64,000 bases of DNA from Hydrogenophaga sp. 2FB (GTDB lineage Bacteria; Pseudomonadota; Gammaproteobacteria; Burkholderiales; Burkholderiaceae_C). Each line of letters starts with the position of its first letter. Positions within the stretch are counted from its first letter, which is position 1. This document shows positions 36,183 through 44,783 of the stretch, piece by piece. The DNA is taken from the NCBI RefSeq assembly GCF_005503365.1, contig NZ_SCML01000011.1:1-64000 (forward strand). The letters run 5' to 3'. Both the position numbers and the translations under genes were made by a program. The notes beneath the pieces are model-generated. The model had not been told where the DNA came from. It saw nothing but the letters and a program-made list of their open reading frames with translations, and searched no databases.

Positions 36183-37171
36183 GGTGCCGCCCCCGGGTCG
36201 GGGGCGCCGGGCACAGCACTCGGGTCAGCGGCAGTGTTCGGGGCGTTGGCGTCGTTCAGCGCTCGCTCGCGGCCGACGAACAGCGCCACCATGATGAGCG
36301 CAATCGACAGCATGGCGGCGGCCTCGATCACCAGGATGATGGCGCCGGCGTATTCGGGTGGAAAGGTCAAAAAGCCACCGCCGAGCAGGGCCGTCGCCAC
36401 GCCGGCCGCCAGAAAAACCGCAAAGCCGAGCACGACGATCGCCCGCACCGCCCGGCTCGGGCCGAGCGAGAGCGGCCGCGCCAGGTGCCACAGCACGCCA
36501 CCGGCGGCCAGCAGCGCCGCGCCCTGGAAGGCGCCTCCAGGTGCGTGCGCGCCGACCCACAGCAGGTAGCCGGCCACGATCACTGTCAGCGGCAGCAGCA
36601 CGCGCAGCAGCAGCCCGAGCATAGGGTCAGCGGCAGGGCGCGGCAGCGCCGGCTCGGCTTCGAGGATCCACACGCCCAGCACGGCCAGCATCAGCACGCC
36701 GACCTCGAGCAGGGTATCGTAGCCGCGGTAGTTGAGCAGGGTGGCCGTCACCGGGTTGCTGACGCCGCTGGCCGGCAGCTGCTGCAGCGCCGGCTCGGCC
36801 AGGCCCGGCCAGCGCTCCGGCAGGGCCAGCGCCGAGGCCACCAGCAGCGCGGCCAGGCCGAGTGCCGCCAGCGCGATGCCGGCGCGCGCCGGCGTCAGGC
36901 CGAGCGGCCGCGCTTCGTCGGCGGCGCCCGAGCGGCCCAGCCGCGCCAGCGTATCGAGCAGCAGCGCGCCCGCCAGGCCAGCGCCGATCGCGGCTTCGGC
37001 CAGCGCGACATCGGGCGCGCCCAGCCGCACCCAGGCCAGCGACAGCAGCAGCCCGAAGACGATGAACTGCACGACGGCCTTGAACAGGTCGGCGCTGGCC
37101 AGTGCGCGCCAGCCCAGCCAGAGCAGCAGGACCACGAGCACGGCGTCGAAGACCTGCACCTCAGCGGCCAT
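36179..37171 (-). CDS. mrpB: Fused DUF4040 (MbhD/MrpA C-terminal-like) + MrpB protein (330 aa)
   Basis: Two parts are fused. Residues 1-80 (DAVLVVLLLWLGWRALASAD, then VRLGAPDVALAEAAIGAGLA) match DUF4040, the region that is the C-terminal piece of MrpA. Residues 190-310 match MnhB (LLPLTVIVAGYLLWVGAHAP, GGAFQGAALLAAGGVL). A hydrophobic middle with VTATLLNYRGYDTLLEVGVL links them, a motif also found in full MrpA/MrpB. So this cluster lacks a full MrpA but keeps its tail joined to B, similar in logic to cyanobacterial and archaeal Mrp/Mbh clusters. It overlaps mrpG by 11 bases. Confidence 0.82.
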   Translation of the reverse strand: MAAEVQVFDAVLVVLLLWLGWRALASADLFKAVVQFIVFGLLLSLAWVRLGAPDVALAEAAIGAGLAGALLLDTLARLGRSGAADEARPLGLTPARAGIALAALGLAALLVASALALPERWPGLAEPALQQLPASGVSNPVTATLLNYRGYDTLLEVGVLMLAVLGVWILEAEPALPRPAADPMLGLLLRVLLPLTVIVAGYLLWVGAHAPGGAFQGAALLAAGGVLWHLARPLSLGPSRAVRAIVVLGFAVFLAAGVATALLGGGFLTFPPEYAGAIILVIEAAAMLSIALIMVALFVGRERALNDANAPNTAADPSAVPGAPDPGAAP

Positions 37172-37499
37172 CGTCGCCTCCGGCGGCCGGCGCGCCGCCG
37201 TCCGCGCGCGCCGCCGAAGCCGTGGCCGAGCGTGCTACCAGGTAGCAGGCCACCGAGCTGGCGAACAGCACCAGCAGCCAGACCAGCAGCAGCTTAAGTA
37301 CCTCCTGCGCATTGGCCGCCTGCAACATCAGGCCGGCCACGAGGAAGCCCAGGCCGAGGTTGTCGGCCTTGGTCAGCGCATGCAGCCGCGACAACAGGTC
37401 GGGCAGCCGCAGCACGCCGACGCTGCCGGCCAGGAAAAACAGTGCGCCGGCGCCGATCAGCGTCAGCGACAGTCCTTCACGCCAGGGGATGCCGGTCAT
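37161..37499 (-). CDS. mrpG: Mrp antiporter subunit G (112 aa)
   Basis: Three hydrophobic segments with the MnhG wording FLAGSVGVLRLPDLLSRLHA followed by TKADNLGLGFLVAGLML. The 'R-L-H-A-x-T-K-A' loop is the family signature. The C-terminus ends in a hydrophilic Gly/Ala/Asp tail. The ATG at 37499 overlaps the MrpF stop by four bases. Confidence 0.9.
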   Translation of the reverse strand: MTGIPWREGLSLTLIGAGALFFLAGSVGVLRLPDLLSRLHALTKADNLGLGFLVAGLMLQAANAQEVLKLLLVWLLVLFASSVACYLVARSATASAARADGGAPAAGGDDGR

Positions 37500-37828
37500 G
37501 CTTGCGGCCCCTGTACCGGCCCGTTGACCGGGGTCGGGCCGGTGTCTGGTGGCGACGCCGGTATCGCCTCGGGTGGCGTCACGCCAATGCGCCGCACGAA
37601 CACCGCACTGGCCACGCTGGCCAGCAGCGCCAACACCAGGGCCACGTCGAGCAGGGCGGGGGCGTCCGTCGCGCGCGCCAGCAGCAGCAGCACGGCCACG
37701 ACGCCGGTGCCCAGCAACTGCGCGGCCAGCATGCGGTCGCCGTTGGACGGGCCACGTTCCACGCGCAGGAGGCCGAGCGCGATCGTCGCCAGCACCAGCG
37801 CGGCCATGATCCACAGTGCGGCGGCCAT
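37496..37828 (-). CDS. mrpF: Mrp antiporter subunit F (110 aa)
   Basis: A three-helix MnhF protein: ALWIMAALVLATIALGLLRV, the conserved RGPSNGDRMLAAQLLG loop, then VVAVLLLLARATDAPALLDV and ALVLALLASVASAVFVRRIG. A 20-residue proline-rich C-terminal tail follows. ATG 37828 is four bases downstream of the mrpE stop and gives an immediate first helix. Confidence 0.88.
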   Translation of the reverse strand: MAAALWIMAALVLATIALGLLRVERGPSNGDRMLAAQLLGTGVVAVLLLLARATDAPALLDVALVLALLASVASAVFVRRIGVTPPEAIPASPPDTGPTPVNGPVQGPQA

Positions 37829-37832
37829 CCGC

Positions 37833-38387
37833 TCAGCCCTGACCGGGCGCTCCGGGCGCCACAGCGGGCAGTGCGAGCGAGAACAGGCCGGCGACGGCAT
37901 CTTCGAGCGCTGCCAGTTCGGCGGCCACCGGCGCGCCGGTGTCGAGGGCGTGAATCAGCAGATCCCGCCCACCGACGTTTGCCACCAGCGTGCCCGGCAG
38001 CAGGCTCACGCAGAGCGCGAATAGCGAGCGTGCCGGTCCGTCCTCGGGCAGCCGCCAGAGGTACTGCACCAGGCCCGGTGCGACGCGCGGGTGCGACGCG
38101 CTGACGCGCCGAGCCACGTCCACACCACCGCGCAGTGACTCGCGCAGGAAGAAGGCCGCGAAGCGCAGCGCACCCGACAGGCTCAGGCCCCATGGCCCTC
38201 GCGGGGCCAGGGGCGTGAGCAGTGCCGCTGCCACGATCGTCGGAACACCGACGATCCAGGACGACGCCGTGCCGCCCGCCACGACCCACCAGAGCAGCGC
38301 CAGAGCAGCGAGGCGCCCGATCCATTGACTAGGCCGCGCCGATGCGGCCGTCGCCGGATCGGCGCTGAGGTTAGAGGATGCGTGCAT
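37833..38387 (-). CDS. mrpE: Mrp antiporter subunit E (184 aa)
   Basis: First gene of the cluster. From ATG 38387 a 20-residue hydrophilic start precedes two helices (AALALLWWVVAGGTASSWIV, PTIVAAALLTPLAP) and the MnhE domain with FAAFFLRESLRGGVDVARRV. LCVSLLPGTLVANVGGRDLL is the family P-G-T motif. The upstream 366-base region holds a 14-base inverted repeat and is the likely promoter. Confidence 0.88.
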   Translation of the reverse strand: MHASSNLSADPATAASARPSQWIGRLAALALLWWVVAGGTASSWIVGVPTIVAAALLTPLAPRGPWGLSLSGALRFAAFFLRESLRGGVDVARRVSASHPRVAPGLVQYLWRLPEDGPARSLFALCVSLLPGTLVANVGGRDLLIHALDTGAPVAAELAALEDAVAGLFSLALPAVAPGAPGQG

Positions 38388-38753
38388 GTGTTGTTCTTGC
38401 GTCCCGTGGCCGGGGTCGGGTTCGCGCCCGGGCGGGATCAGTCCGCCCGCTCCACAGGGACCACGGGCCGACACGTTGACATCAACGGCGACGTACCCTC
38501 GGTTCCGGAAGTCCAACTAAGAATAGCACGGCACCATGTCGACTCTGCGCCGCCAGGGTCGGGAGCGACCGACTGGGGCCAAGCGAGCCTAGCCGCAGAA
38601 TGCCTCCAGCATGGAACCCTTGTCGGCCGCAATGGAGATCACTCGGGCGCTGCATCGCCAAGGTGGTTGAATGACCCCCTGCCGCGTGACGCCCGCGTCC
38701 GCCGCAGCGCGCTGCGCGGTCGGCACACCTAGCGCTACAACGGCCTGCGCCAC
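38388..38753. other. Upstream region of the Mrp-like cluster, no gene
   Basis: About 366 bases between mrpE (minus) and a decayed nitroreductase (plus). It contains an inverted repeat CGTTGA-CA-TCAACG at 38474-38487, centred about 93 bases before the mrpE start. This has FNR-like half sites but a spacer of two instead of four bases, so I do not count it as a normal FNR box. It may be an operator for another regulator. Confidence 0.45.
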
Positions 38754-39092
38754 GTGCTGCGGGCGAGCACGGGTGCGGTGCCGGTGCGACGGGCTTGTAC
38801 GCGCGCTGCCGCGCTCAATCGGGACGTCTCAGGCGATGTAGCGGCGGTGTTCGTGCTGACCATCGCACGCGCTGGCTTCACCCGAGACCCCGCCGGTGCC
38901 GCGCGCGGCTACCGCCACACGTTCCTGGAGGTCGGGATGACCGGCGAGCGCCTGTACCTGAAGGCCGGCGCGCTCGGGCTGGGCGTGTGTGCAGTGGGCA
39001 CCTTCTACGACGACGAGGCGGCCGCGCTGGTCGGCATCGACCCTACGCCAGAATGGCCGGTGCACTTCGTTACCCTGGGCTGGCCGGCGTGA
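38754..39092 (+). pseudogene. SagB-type nitroreductase, C-terminal remnant
   Basis: Residues from about 28 onward match the last third of SagB-type flavin nitroreductases: AVFVLTIARAGFT, ARGYRHTFLEVGM, ERLYLKAGALGLGVCAVGTF, YDDEAAALVGIDP. The conserved R-G-Y-R-H and F-Y-D-D-E segments are intact, but the N-terminal flavin-binding part is missing and the first 25 codons look unrelated. It is therefore a fragment, not a functional oxidoreductase. Confidence 0.7.
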
Positions 39093-39103
39093 AATCGACC
39101 ACC

Positions 39104-39138
39104 CCTCCCCGCTGCGCGGGCACTCCCCCGTGGGGAGG
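39104..39138. terminator. Inverted repeat between convergent genes
   Basis: CCTCCCC (39104-39110) and GGGGAGG (39132-39138) can pair across a 21-base GC-rich loop. It lies between the nitroreductase remnant (+) and the mscS gene (-) directly at the mscS stop. There is no T-run. It could act as a bidirectional terminator or belong to a repeat family. Confidence 0.4.
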
Positions 39139-39139
39139 C

Positions 39140-39997
39140 TCAGGCCGACGCTTGGGAGCGGCCCGGCGCTGGCCTGAGCACGCGCCAGATGTCCTTGAAG
39201 ACCGCTTGTTCGACCTTGGCACGTTCCGCGCCCGGGCATGTGACGCGCACGACGAGAACCAACTGCCTAGGATCGGAGAAGTCCCAGGATACCCTGTTCC
39301 GGCCCGAAGGGTAGGCGATGAAGCTCTCGGCAGAGATCTTGCGGAAGTGGGCCAAGGCTTCGTCGCGCCAGGCGCTGGTGGCCTGATCGGCCGCCGCCAG
39401 GGCAGCCTCTTCGATTCGGTCCAGGTCGGACCCACTGCCTCTGGGAATGGGCATGCGGATGAGGTGCAGGGCGTACTCGCCGGTGGGTGAGTTGTTCTTC
39501 AGGGGAATGGTCAGCAGCAGCCCGTTTGGAAACTCGGCCGTCTTGCCCGTAACCTGCCCGGCGTGGTCCAGCTCGACCAGGGTGGTGGCAAACATGTCGA
39601 TGTCGACGACCCGTCCGTGCAGCTGGTTGAACTCGATGAGATCGCCCACCTTGAAGGGTTGAACCAGGGTGACGTACAAGTAGCCCAGCACGCACATCAC
39701 CAGGTCCTTGCTGACGATCAGCAGCGCACCGGCGACGGCCGCCACCGACAAAGCGAAGCCGGCGATCGTCGACGCCCAGACCGAGATGATGAGCAGCAGC
39801 ACCAGGAACCAGATGACGTTGCGTGCCCACACCAGGTGCATGCGCCGCTTCTCGGCGGAGATTTCGCCGCGGGCCAGATAGCGGGCCCAGAGGTGAGACA
39901 GCGCCAGCCCGAGGCCGATCAGGATGGCGGTGGCAATGACCTTTTCCCATTGACCGGGAATGGCAGCGAACAGTTTTTCGAGGGTCGGGCTGGACAT
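39140..39997 (-). CDS. Mechanosensitive ion channel, MscS family (285 aa)
   Basis: MscS channels open under membrane tension to release solutes on hypo-osmotic shock. Three hydrophobic segments come first (residues 20-40, 60-80, 82-105). The pore-lining helix includes AVAGALLIVSKDLVMCVLGY, and the beta domain follows with VQPFKVGDLIEFNQLHGRVV and FPNGLLLTIPLKNNS. The 'P-F-x-V-G-D-x-I' and 'F-P-N' elements are family hallmarks. Length matches short MscS proteins (about 286). It completes the set of osmotic/ion genes in this part. Confidence 0.9.
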   Translation of the reverse strand: MSSPTLEKLFAAIPGQWEKVIATAILIGLGLALSHLWARYLARGEISAEKRRMHLVWARNVIWFLVLLLIISVWASTIAGFALSVAAVAGALLIVSKDLVMCVLGYLYVTLVQPFKVGDLIEFNQLHGRVVDIDMFATTLVELDHAGQVTGKTAEFPNGLLLTIPLKNNSPTGEYALHLIRMPIPRGSGSDLDRIEEAALAAADQATSAWRDEALAHFRKISAESFIAYPSGRNRVSWDFSDPRQLVLVVRVTCPGAERAKVEQAVFKDIWRVLRPAPGRSQASA

Positions 39998-40175
39998 CGT
40001 GTAGCGTCGGCAGTTATCGAGGAGGCAGGCCAGGGGGCGTAATCGGCGCCCTGTCGATCCATGTGCTTCAGCCCCGAACCATGCACTGGGCGAGTCTGCC
40101 GCAAGTCAAGCGGACTTCACGATCAGCGTCGCGCGAATATTGTGCCAGCTTCGGGCTGCACGAGTCCTGGGGACG

Positions 40176-40690
40176 TCAGTCGGCAACGAGCAAGTGGATC
40201 AGCGTGCTACGTTTGAGAATCGCCGTGACCGCAGCGCGTGCGCCGCACAGACCGGTGAAGACTCTGAGAAGCACGCCTTCGCGCTTCTCGATGCTCAGGC
40301 GCCGGGCGTGCAAAGCCACCCCGGCGAGAGTCGCGGTCATGGCGAAGAGGAGGGTGCTTGTGTCCATGGACGAGGCCCGCGATCGGTATGGGCGCTGCGC
40401 AATGTGGGAAGCGCCACTGAGCCGGCCGATTGCACCTGGTCAGGCTGCGAGCCCGAGCCGCCGCCGCGACGGTGCCACACCGCGATGAGAAGGTGGGCGC
40501 CGGCACCCAGCGCCACGAGCAAGACGCGCCCGATGCCCCAGACCACCCAGGTCCCGCCGTCAAACCGTTGGCCAGCGCGGGCGCCGCCTGAAGCAGGCTG
40601 TCGACGAGGGGCCCGATGCCCGACAACTGCGAGGTAGGCCCCGAGGTACTTGCGTGCGCGGTAGGTGTACATGGCCATGGCCAGGCACAT
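40176..40690 (-). pseudogene. Broken small membrane protein gene
   Basis: Read across two minus-strand frames, a sensible hydrophobic protein appears: YTYRARKYLGAYLAVVG, then IGPLVDSLLQAAPALANGLT in the second frame. The first frame then resumes with GTWVVWGIGRVLLVALGAGA and HLLIAVWHRRG. A further short frame lies at 40176-40367. Two compensating shifts are needed, so this is either a decayed gene or sequence error. The family is not recognised. It starts 22 bases after the P-type ATPase stop. Confidence 0.35.
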
Positions 40691-40711
40691 GCGCTTGTCG
40701 GTGACACAACT

Positions 40712-43450
40712 TCACTGGTCCAGGCCGAGGCGGCGCACGATCAGTTTCTCCACCTCGAGCACCAGGAGCACCAGGGCACCGACGGCGATGATCTGCGCGC
40801 CCACCTGGAGCGACAGCGCGCTGGTGTTGAACAGGGTCTGCATGAACGGTGCGTAGGTGAACACGAGTTGCAGCAGGAAGACGCCGGATACGGCGGCCAG
40901 CACTCGTGGCGTGCCCTGCACGCCGGTCCAGGTGAACGACGGCGACTTCAGGTAGCGCACGCTGAACAGGTAAAACACCTCCATCGCCACCAGGGTGTTG
41001 ACGGCCACGGTGCGGGCTTCCTCGATGGCCGCGCCGCGCGCCAGTGACAGCTCGAACATGCCGAAGATGCCCAGCATGAACAGCGTCGAGACGAACACGA
41101 TGCGCCAGATCACGAAGCCCGACAGCATGGGCTCGTCGGGCCGGCGCGGCGGCCGCGTCATCACGTCGGCCTCGGTCGGTTCGAAGGCCAGCACCATGGC
41201 CAGGCCGATCGAGCTGACCATGTTCACCCACAGGATCTGCGCTGGCAGGATTGGCAGGGCGATGCCCAGCAGCACGGCCAGCAGCAGTGTCAGCGACTCG
41301 CCGCCGTTGACGGGCAGCAGGAAGGTCACCGTCTTGCGCAGGTTGGTGTAGACGGTGCGGCCTTCTTCGACCGCATGCGCGATGGAGGCGAAGTTGTCGT
41401 CGGCCAGCACGATGGAGCCTGCCTGCTTGGCGGCCTCGGTGCCCTTCATGCCCATCGCCACGCCGACATCGGCTTGCTTCAGCGCCGGAGCGTCGTTGAC
41501 GCCGTCGCCGGTCATGGCCACCACCTGGCCCTCGGCCTGCAGGGCACGCACCAGGCGCAGCTTGTGCTCGGGGCTGGCACGGGCGAAGACGGTCGTCTCG
41601 ATCGCCATGCGGCGCAGCGCCAGGTCGTCGCAGGCCTCGACCTCGGCGCCGGTGGCGGCTTTCACGTCGCCGCCGCCCAGGCCGATCTGGCGCGCGATCG
41701 CGCTGGCCGTCACGGCGTGGTCGCCGGTGATCATCTTCACCTCGATGCCGGCGGCGCGGCACTGCGCCACGGCGCGGATCGCCTCGTCGCGCGGCGGGTC
41801 GATGATGCCCACCAGGCCGAGCAGGGTCAGCCCCTGTTGCACGTCGCCAAGCACCAAGCGTGCGTGGCCCGACGGCAGAACGCGCCGCGCCAGCGCCAGC
41901 ACGCGCCGGCCCGCAGCGGCTTGCTCTTCGACCCGGGTGTGCCAGGCGGCGGCGTCGAAGGCTTGTTCGCGGCCCTGGTCATCGAACTGCGCCGCGCACA
42001 TGGTGAACACCCGTTCGGGGGCCCCCTTGACGAACACCACGTTGCCTGCACCCGGGGTTGTACCTGGGGCATGCAGCGTGGCCATGTAGCGGTGCTCCGA
42101 CTCGAACGGGATCACGTCCAGCCGCGGCTGCTGCGCCGCCAGCGCGGCGAGGTCGAAGCCGGCCTTGCGCGCCAGCGTCAGCAGCGCGCCTTCGGTGGGG
42201 TCGCCGGTCACGCTCCACTGCCCGGCACCGCCAGCGGCGCCGGCCTGCTCGCGCAAGCTGGCGTCGTTGCACAGCGCGCCGGCCTGCGCCAGGTCGCGCA
42301 CCGCAGGCGGCCAGTCGGCGCACGGGCCGTCGGCCGTCTCCAGTCCGCCGTGCGGGGCATAGCCCGCGCCCTGCACGCGGTAGTTGCGTTCGGCCAGCAC
42401 CACCTGCTGCACGGTCATCTCATTGCGGGTGAGGGTGCCGGTCTTGTCCGAGCAGATCACGGTCACCGAGCCCAGCGTCTCGACGGCCGGCAGGCGGCGG
42501 ATCACCGCATGGCGCCTGGCCATGCGCTGCACTCCGATGGCCAGCGTGATGGTCATGATTGCGGGCAGTCCCTCGGGTATGGCGGCCACCGCCAGACCCA
42601 CCGCAGCCATGAACATGTCGATGGCGGCGTAGTCGCGCACCAGCGTGCCAAAGCCGAACAGCAGCGCCGCCGTCGCCATGATCACCAAGCTCAGCACGCG
42701 GCCGAAATCGCTCATCTTGCGCAGCAGCGGGGTGGTGACGGCCTGCACCTCCTCCAGCAGGCGCCCGATACGGCCGATCTCGGTGCGCGCACCGGTGGCC
42801 ACCACCACGGCGCGGGCCTGGCCCTGGGTGACCATGGTCGCGGCGTAGGCCATGCCCAAGCGGTCGCCGATGGGCGCCGCCTCGTCCACCTCAGCGGTGT
42901 CCTTGTCCACGGGCACCGACTCGCCCGTCAGCGCGGCCTCGTCGATGCGCAGGTTGCGCGCCTGCAGCAGCCGCAGGTCGGCCGGCACGCGGTCGCCCGA
43001 GGCGAGCAGAACGATGTCCCCGGGCACCAGGTCGGTGGCGTCGATGTCGTGCTGCGCGCCGTCGCGCAGCACCAGTGCGCGCGGCGAGAGCATGCGGCGG
43101 ATGGCTTGCAGCGCGCGTTCGGCCTTGCCTTCCTGCACGAAGCCGATCACGGCGTTGAGCACCACCACTGCGACTATGACCCCGGTGTCGACCCAATGCC
43201 CCAGCAAGGCGGTAATGCTGGCTGCGCCCAGCAGCAGGTAGATCAGCAGGTTGTGGAACTGCAGTGCCAGGCGCCACATGGGGTGGGTCGGTTTCACCTC
43301 GGCCAGGCGGTTGGGCCCGTGCTCGGCCCGGCGGCGCGCCACGGCGGCTGCCGCCAGCCCGGCCGTCGCATCGGTTTGCAGGCGCTCCAGCACCTGCATG
43401 GCGTCCAGGGCATGCCAAGCAGCGTCGGGTTTCGGGGCAGGCGGGGTCAT
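40712..43450 (-). CDS. Cation-transporting P-type ATPase, P2-like (912 aa)
   Basis: All P-type motifs are present: N-terminal cation-ATPase domain (WHALDAMQVLERL), TGESVPVDKDT, the M4 motif AAIPEGLPAIMTITLAIGVQ, phosphorylation site Asp335 in CSDKTGTLTRNEMTVQ, KGAPERV, and MTGDGVNDAPALKQADVG. Ten helices are predicted. The M6 segment reads WVNMVSSIGLAMVLAFEPTE, without the D of the Ca2+-ATPase 'TDG' motif, so the ion is uncertain (Ca2+, Na+ or Mg2+). ATG 43450 is used because upstream codons lack family similarity. A shattered paralogue lies at 61476-62100. Confidence 0.92.
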   Translation of the reverse strand: MTPPAPKPDAAWHALDAMQVLERLQTDATAGLAAAAVARRRAEHGPNRLAEVKPTHPMWRLALQFHNLLIYLLLGAASITALLGHWVDTGVIVAVVVLNAVIGFVQEGKAERALQAIRRMLSPRALVLRDGAQHDIDATDLVPGDIVLLASGDRVPADLRLLQARNLRIDEAALTGESVPVDKDTAEVDEAAPIGDRLGMAYAATMVTQGQARAVVVATGARTEIGRIGRLLEEVQAVTTPLLRKMSDFGRVLSLVIMATAALLFGFGTLVRDYAAIDMFMAAVGLAVAAIPEGLPAIMTITLAIGVQRMARRHAVIRRLPAVETLGSVTVICSDKTGTLTRNEMTVQQVVLAERNYRVQGAGYAPHGGLETADGPCADWPPAVRDLAQAGALCNDASLREQAGAAGGAGQWSVTGDPTEGALLTLARKAGFDLAALAAQQPRLDVIPFESEHRYMATLHAPGTTPGAGNVVFVKGAPERVFTMCAAQFDDQGREQAFDAAAWHTRVEEQAAAGRRVLALARRVLPSGHARLVLGDVQQGLTLLGLVGIIDPPRDEAIRAVAQCRAAGIEVKMITGDHAVTASAIARQIGLGGGDVKAATGAEVEACDDLALRRMAIETTVFARASPEHKLRLVRALQAEGQVVAMTGDGVNDAPALKQADVGVAMGMKGTEAAKQAGSIVLADDNFASIAHAVEEGRTVYTNLRKTVTFLLPVNGGESLTLLLAVLLGIALPILPAQILWVNMVSSIGLAMVLAFEPTEADVMTRPPRRPDEPMLSGFVIWRIVFVSTLFMLGIFGMFELSLARGAAIEEARTVAVNTLVAMEVFYLFSVRYLKSPSFTWTGVQGTPRVLAAVSGVFLLQLVFTYAPFMQTLFNTSALSLQVGAQIIAVGALVLLVLEVEKLIVRRLGLDQ

Positions 43451-43852
43451 GTGGGCAATCCGGAATTCATCGGCAGCGTCATCGCTACATTGGACTGTAC
43501 CCGCCCATGCGCACCTTGATAGCCGGCAATTCATGCTGATCGCCCACACGTTCGGCGCGCACATCGGCCTGTTCCAACTGGGCAGGTGGTTGTGGACCAA
43601 TGGGCTGCGGTTGCCCGCAGGCCTGCCTTTGCGGGAGATGCTGGCGCACTCCTGCGGTGGAGCCGCTCCATCTTGGTACTGACCTAAGCCCGGCGTCCGT
43701 GATGACTGCAGCCGCGCTCTGTCAGCAGGCGCAGCGCAAGTGCACTGCAGCCGCGCGCGATCGGATTCCCGAAGCGGCCCTGACGAACGGCCTGCCCATC
43801 GACTGGTCCTCTGGGTCGTCGCCGATCGAACTGCCGCGGCATTCCGGCGTTA
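43451..43852. other. Region upstream of the P-type ATPase with a partial FNR-like site
   Basis: About 400 bases between the ATPase start and the Crp/Fnr gene stop. At 43516-43529 the sequence TTGATAGCCGGCAA has one perfect FNR half site (TTGAT) and one degenerate half (GGCAA). It is centred about 72 bases before the ATPase ATG. Short plus-strand frames carry no family signature. This probably is the ATPase promoter region. Confidence 0.4.
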
Positions 43853-44728
43853 TCACGCGACGCATCGCAGCCGTCGACCTTCCGCAGCAGAGGCCCGGAC
43901 CGTGAGGTCGGGTGCCACCGCCTGGGGCCTCGGGCGCTGAGTTCGATGGGGTGCGCCTTCCAACTGGCAGGTGCTGCACGCCAGGGCCGCGAGGCGGTCC
44001 ATGTCGAGGATTGCGATGGCGCGGTTTTCGACACGCACGCACTCCCGCAGCGAGCTTGAACCGAAGGAACGACTGACCGTCTCATGCGCGATGCCCAGGT
44101 AGCGGGCGATGTCACGCCGACCCATGGGCAGGTGGAAGAGGCGCGGTGATTGCCCCCGGGCGGCCATGTGCAGCGACTGCTGCATGAGAAAGCGGGCCAT
44201 GCGCACCTCGGCAGCCATGGGAGCCATCAGCGCGATCTGTTCGTCGCGCCGTGACAACTGGCGGCTGAGCGCGAAGTGCAAGGCGCGATCGAACCCTCTG
44301 ATGCGTTGGCCGAGCGCGGACAGATCCCGGACCGGTACCGCGTAGACGGTCACATCCTCGAGCGCGATCGCAGAGGTCGGATGTGCACCCACGCAAAGGG
44401 CATCGAAGCCGAGCAGTTCGGCACGGCCAGCGAACCCGAGCACATGCTCGGCGCCGTCTTCGGCGATGCGATGGCTCTTGAAGTGGCCGGTGCCCACGAC
44501 ATAGATCGACTCCGCGCGTGCGCCCTCGTGAAACAGCGTGTGGCCGGTGTGCAGCTGACGCATCAGGACCGGAGTTGACTCCGCGGCCCTCGAGTCGCTG
44601 GGTTCATCACCCAGCAGCCTCAGCAGGTCTGCCACGGTGCTTCGCACGCCCGTGCCTGCGCACCCAGGTAAGGCGAAAACGTCGCTCGTCAGGTGCTCCT
44701 CGCGCGCTTGTTGACAGGGGTTCATCAT
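43853..44728 (-). CDS. Crp/Fnr-family transcriptional regulator (291 aa)
   Basis: The cyclic-nucleotide-binding-like fold covers about residues 50-160 (LHTGHTLFHEGARAESIYVV, AEHVLGFAGRAELLGFDALC). The Crp-type HTH follows at about 185-245 (LPMGRRDIARYLGIAHETVS, then RSFGSSS), a typical 'E-T-V-S-R' recognition helix as in FNR/DNR proteins. The N-terminus has Cys5 and Cys23 but not the full four-cysteine pattern of FNR, so an Fe-S cluster is not assured. A 45-residue C-terminal extension is unusual. It likely controls the TTGAY-N4-RTCAA sites seen in this window. Confidence 0.88.
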   Translation of the reverse strand: MMNPCQQAREEHLTSDVFALPGCAGTGVRSTVADLLRLLGDEPSDSRAAESTPVLMRQLHTGHTLFHEGARAESIYVVGTGHFKSHRIAEDGAEHVLGFAGRAELLGFDALCVGAHPTSAIALEDVTVYAVPVRDLSALGQRIRGFDRALHFALSRQLSRRDEQIALMAPMAAEVRMARFLMQQSLHMAARGQSPRLFHLPMGRRDIARYLGIAHETVSRSFGSSSLRECVRVENRAIAILDMDRLAALACSTCQLEGAPHRTQRPRPQAVAPDLTVRASAAEGRRLRCVA

Positions 44729-44783
44729 CCATCTCCCGAAGTTTCAATCGAACGGCCCTTGCGAACTGCCCTTGTATGGGCCG

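Noticed and set aside
41375..43519. 714-codon plus-strand frame opposite the P-type ATPase
   Set aside because: Antisense shadow; His/Gln/Arg-rich, no recognisable domain, while the minus strand holds every P-type ATPase motif.
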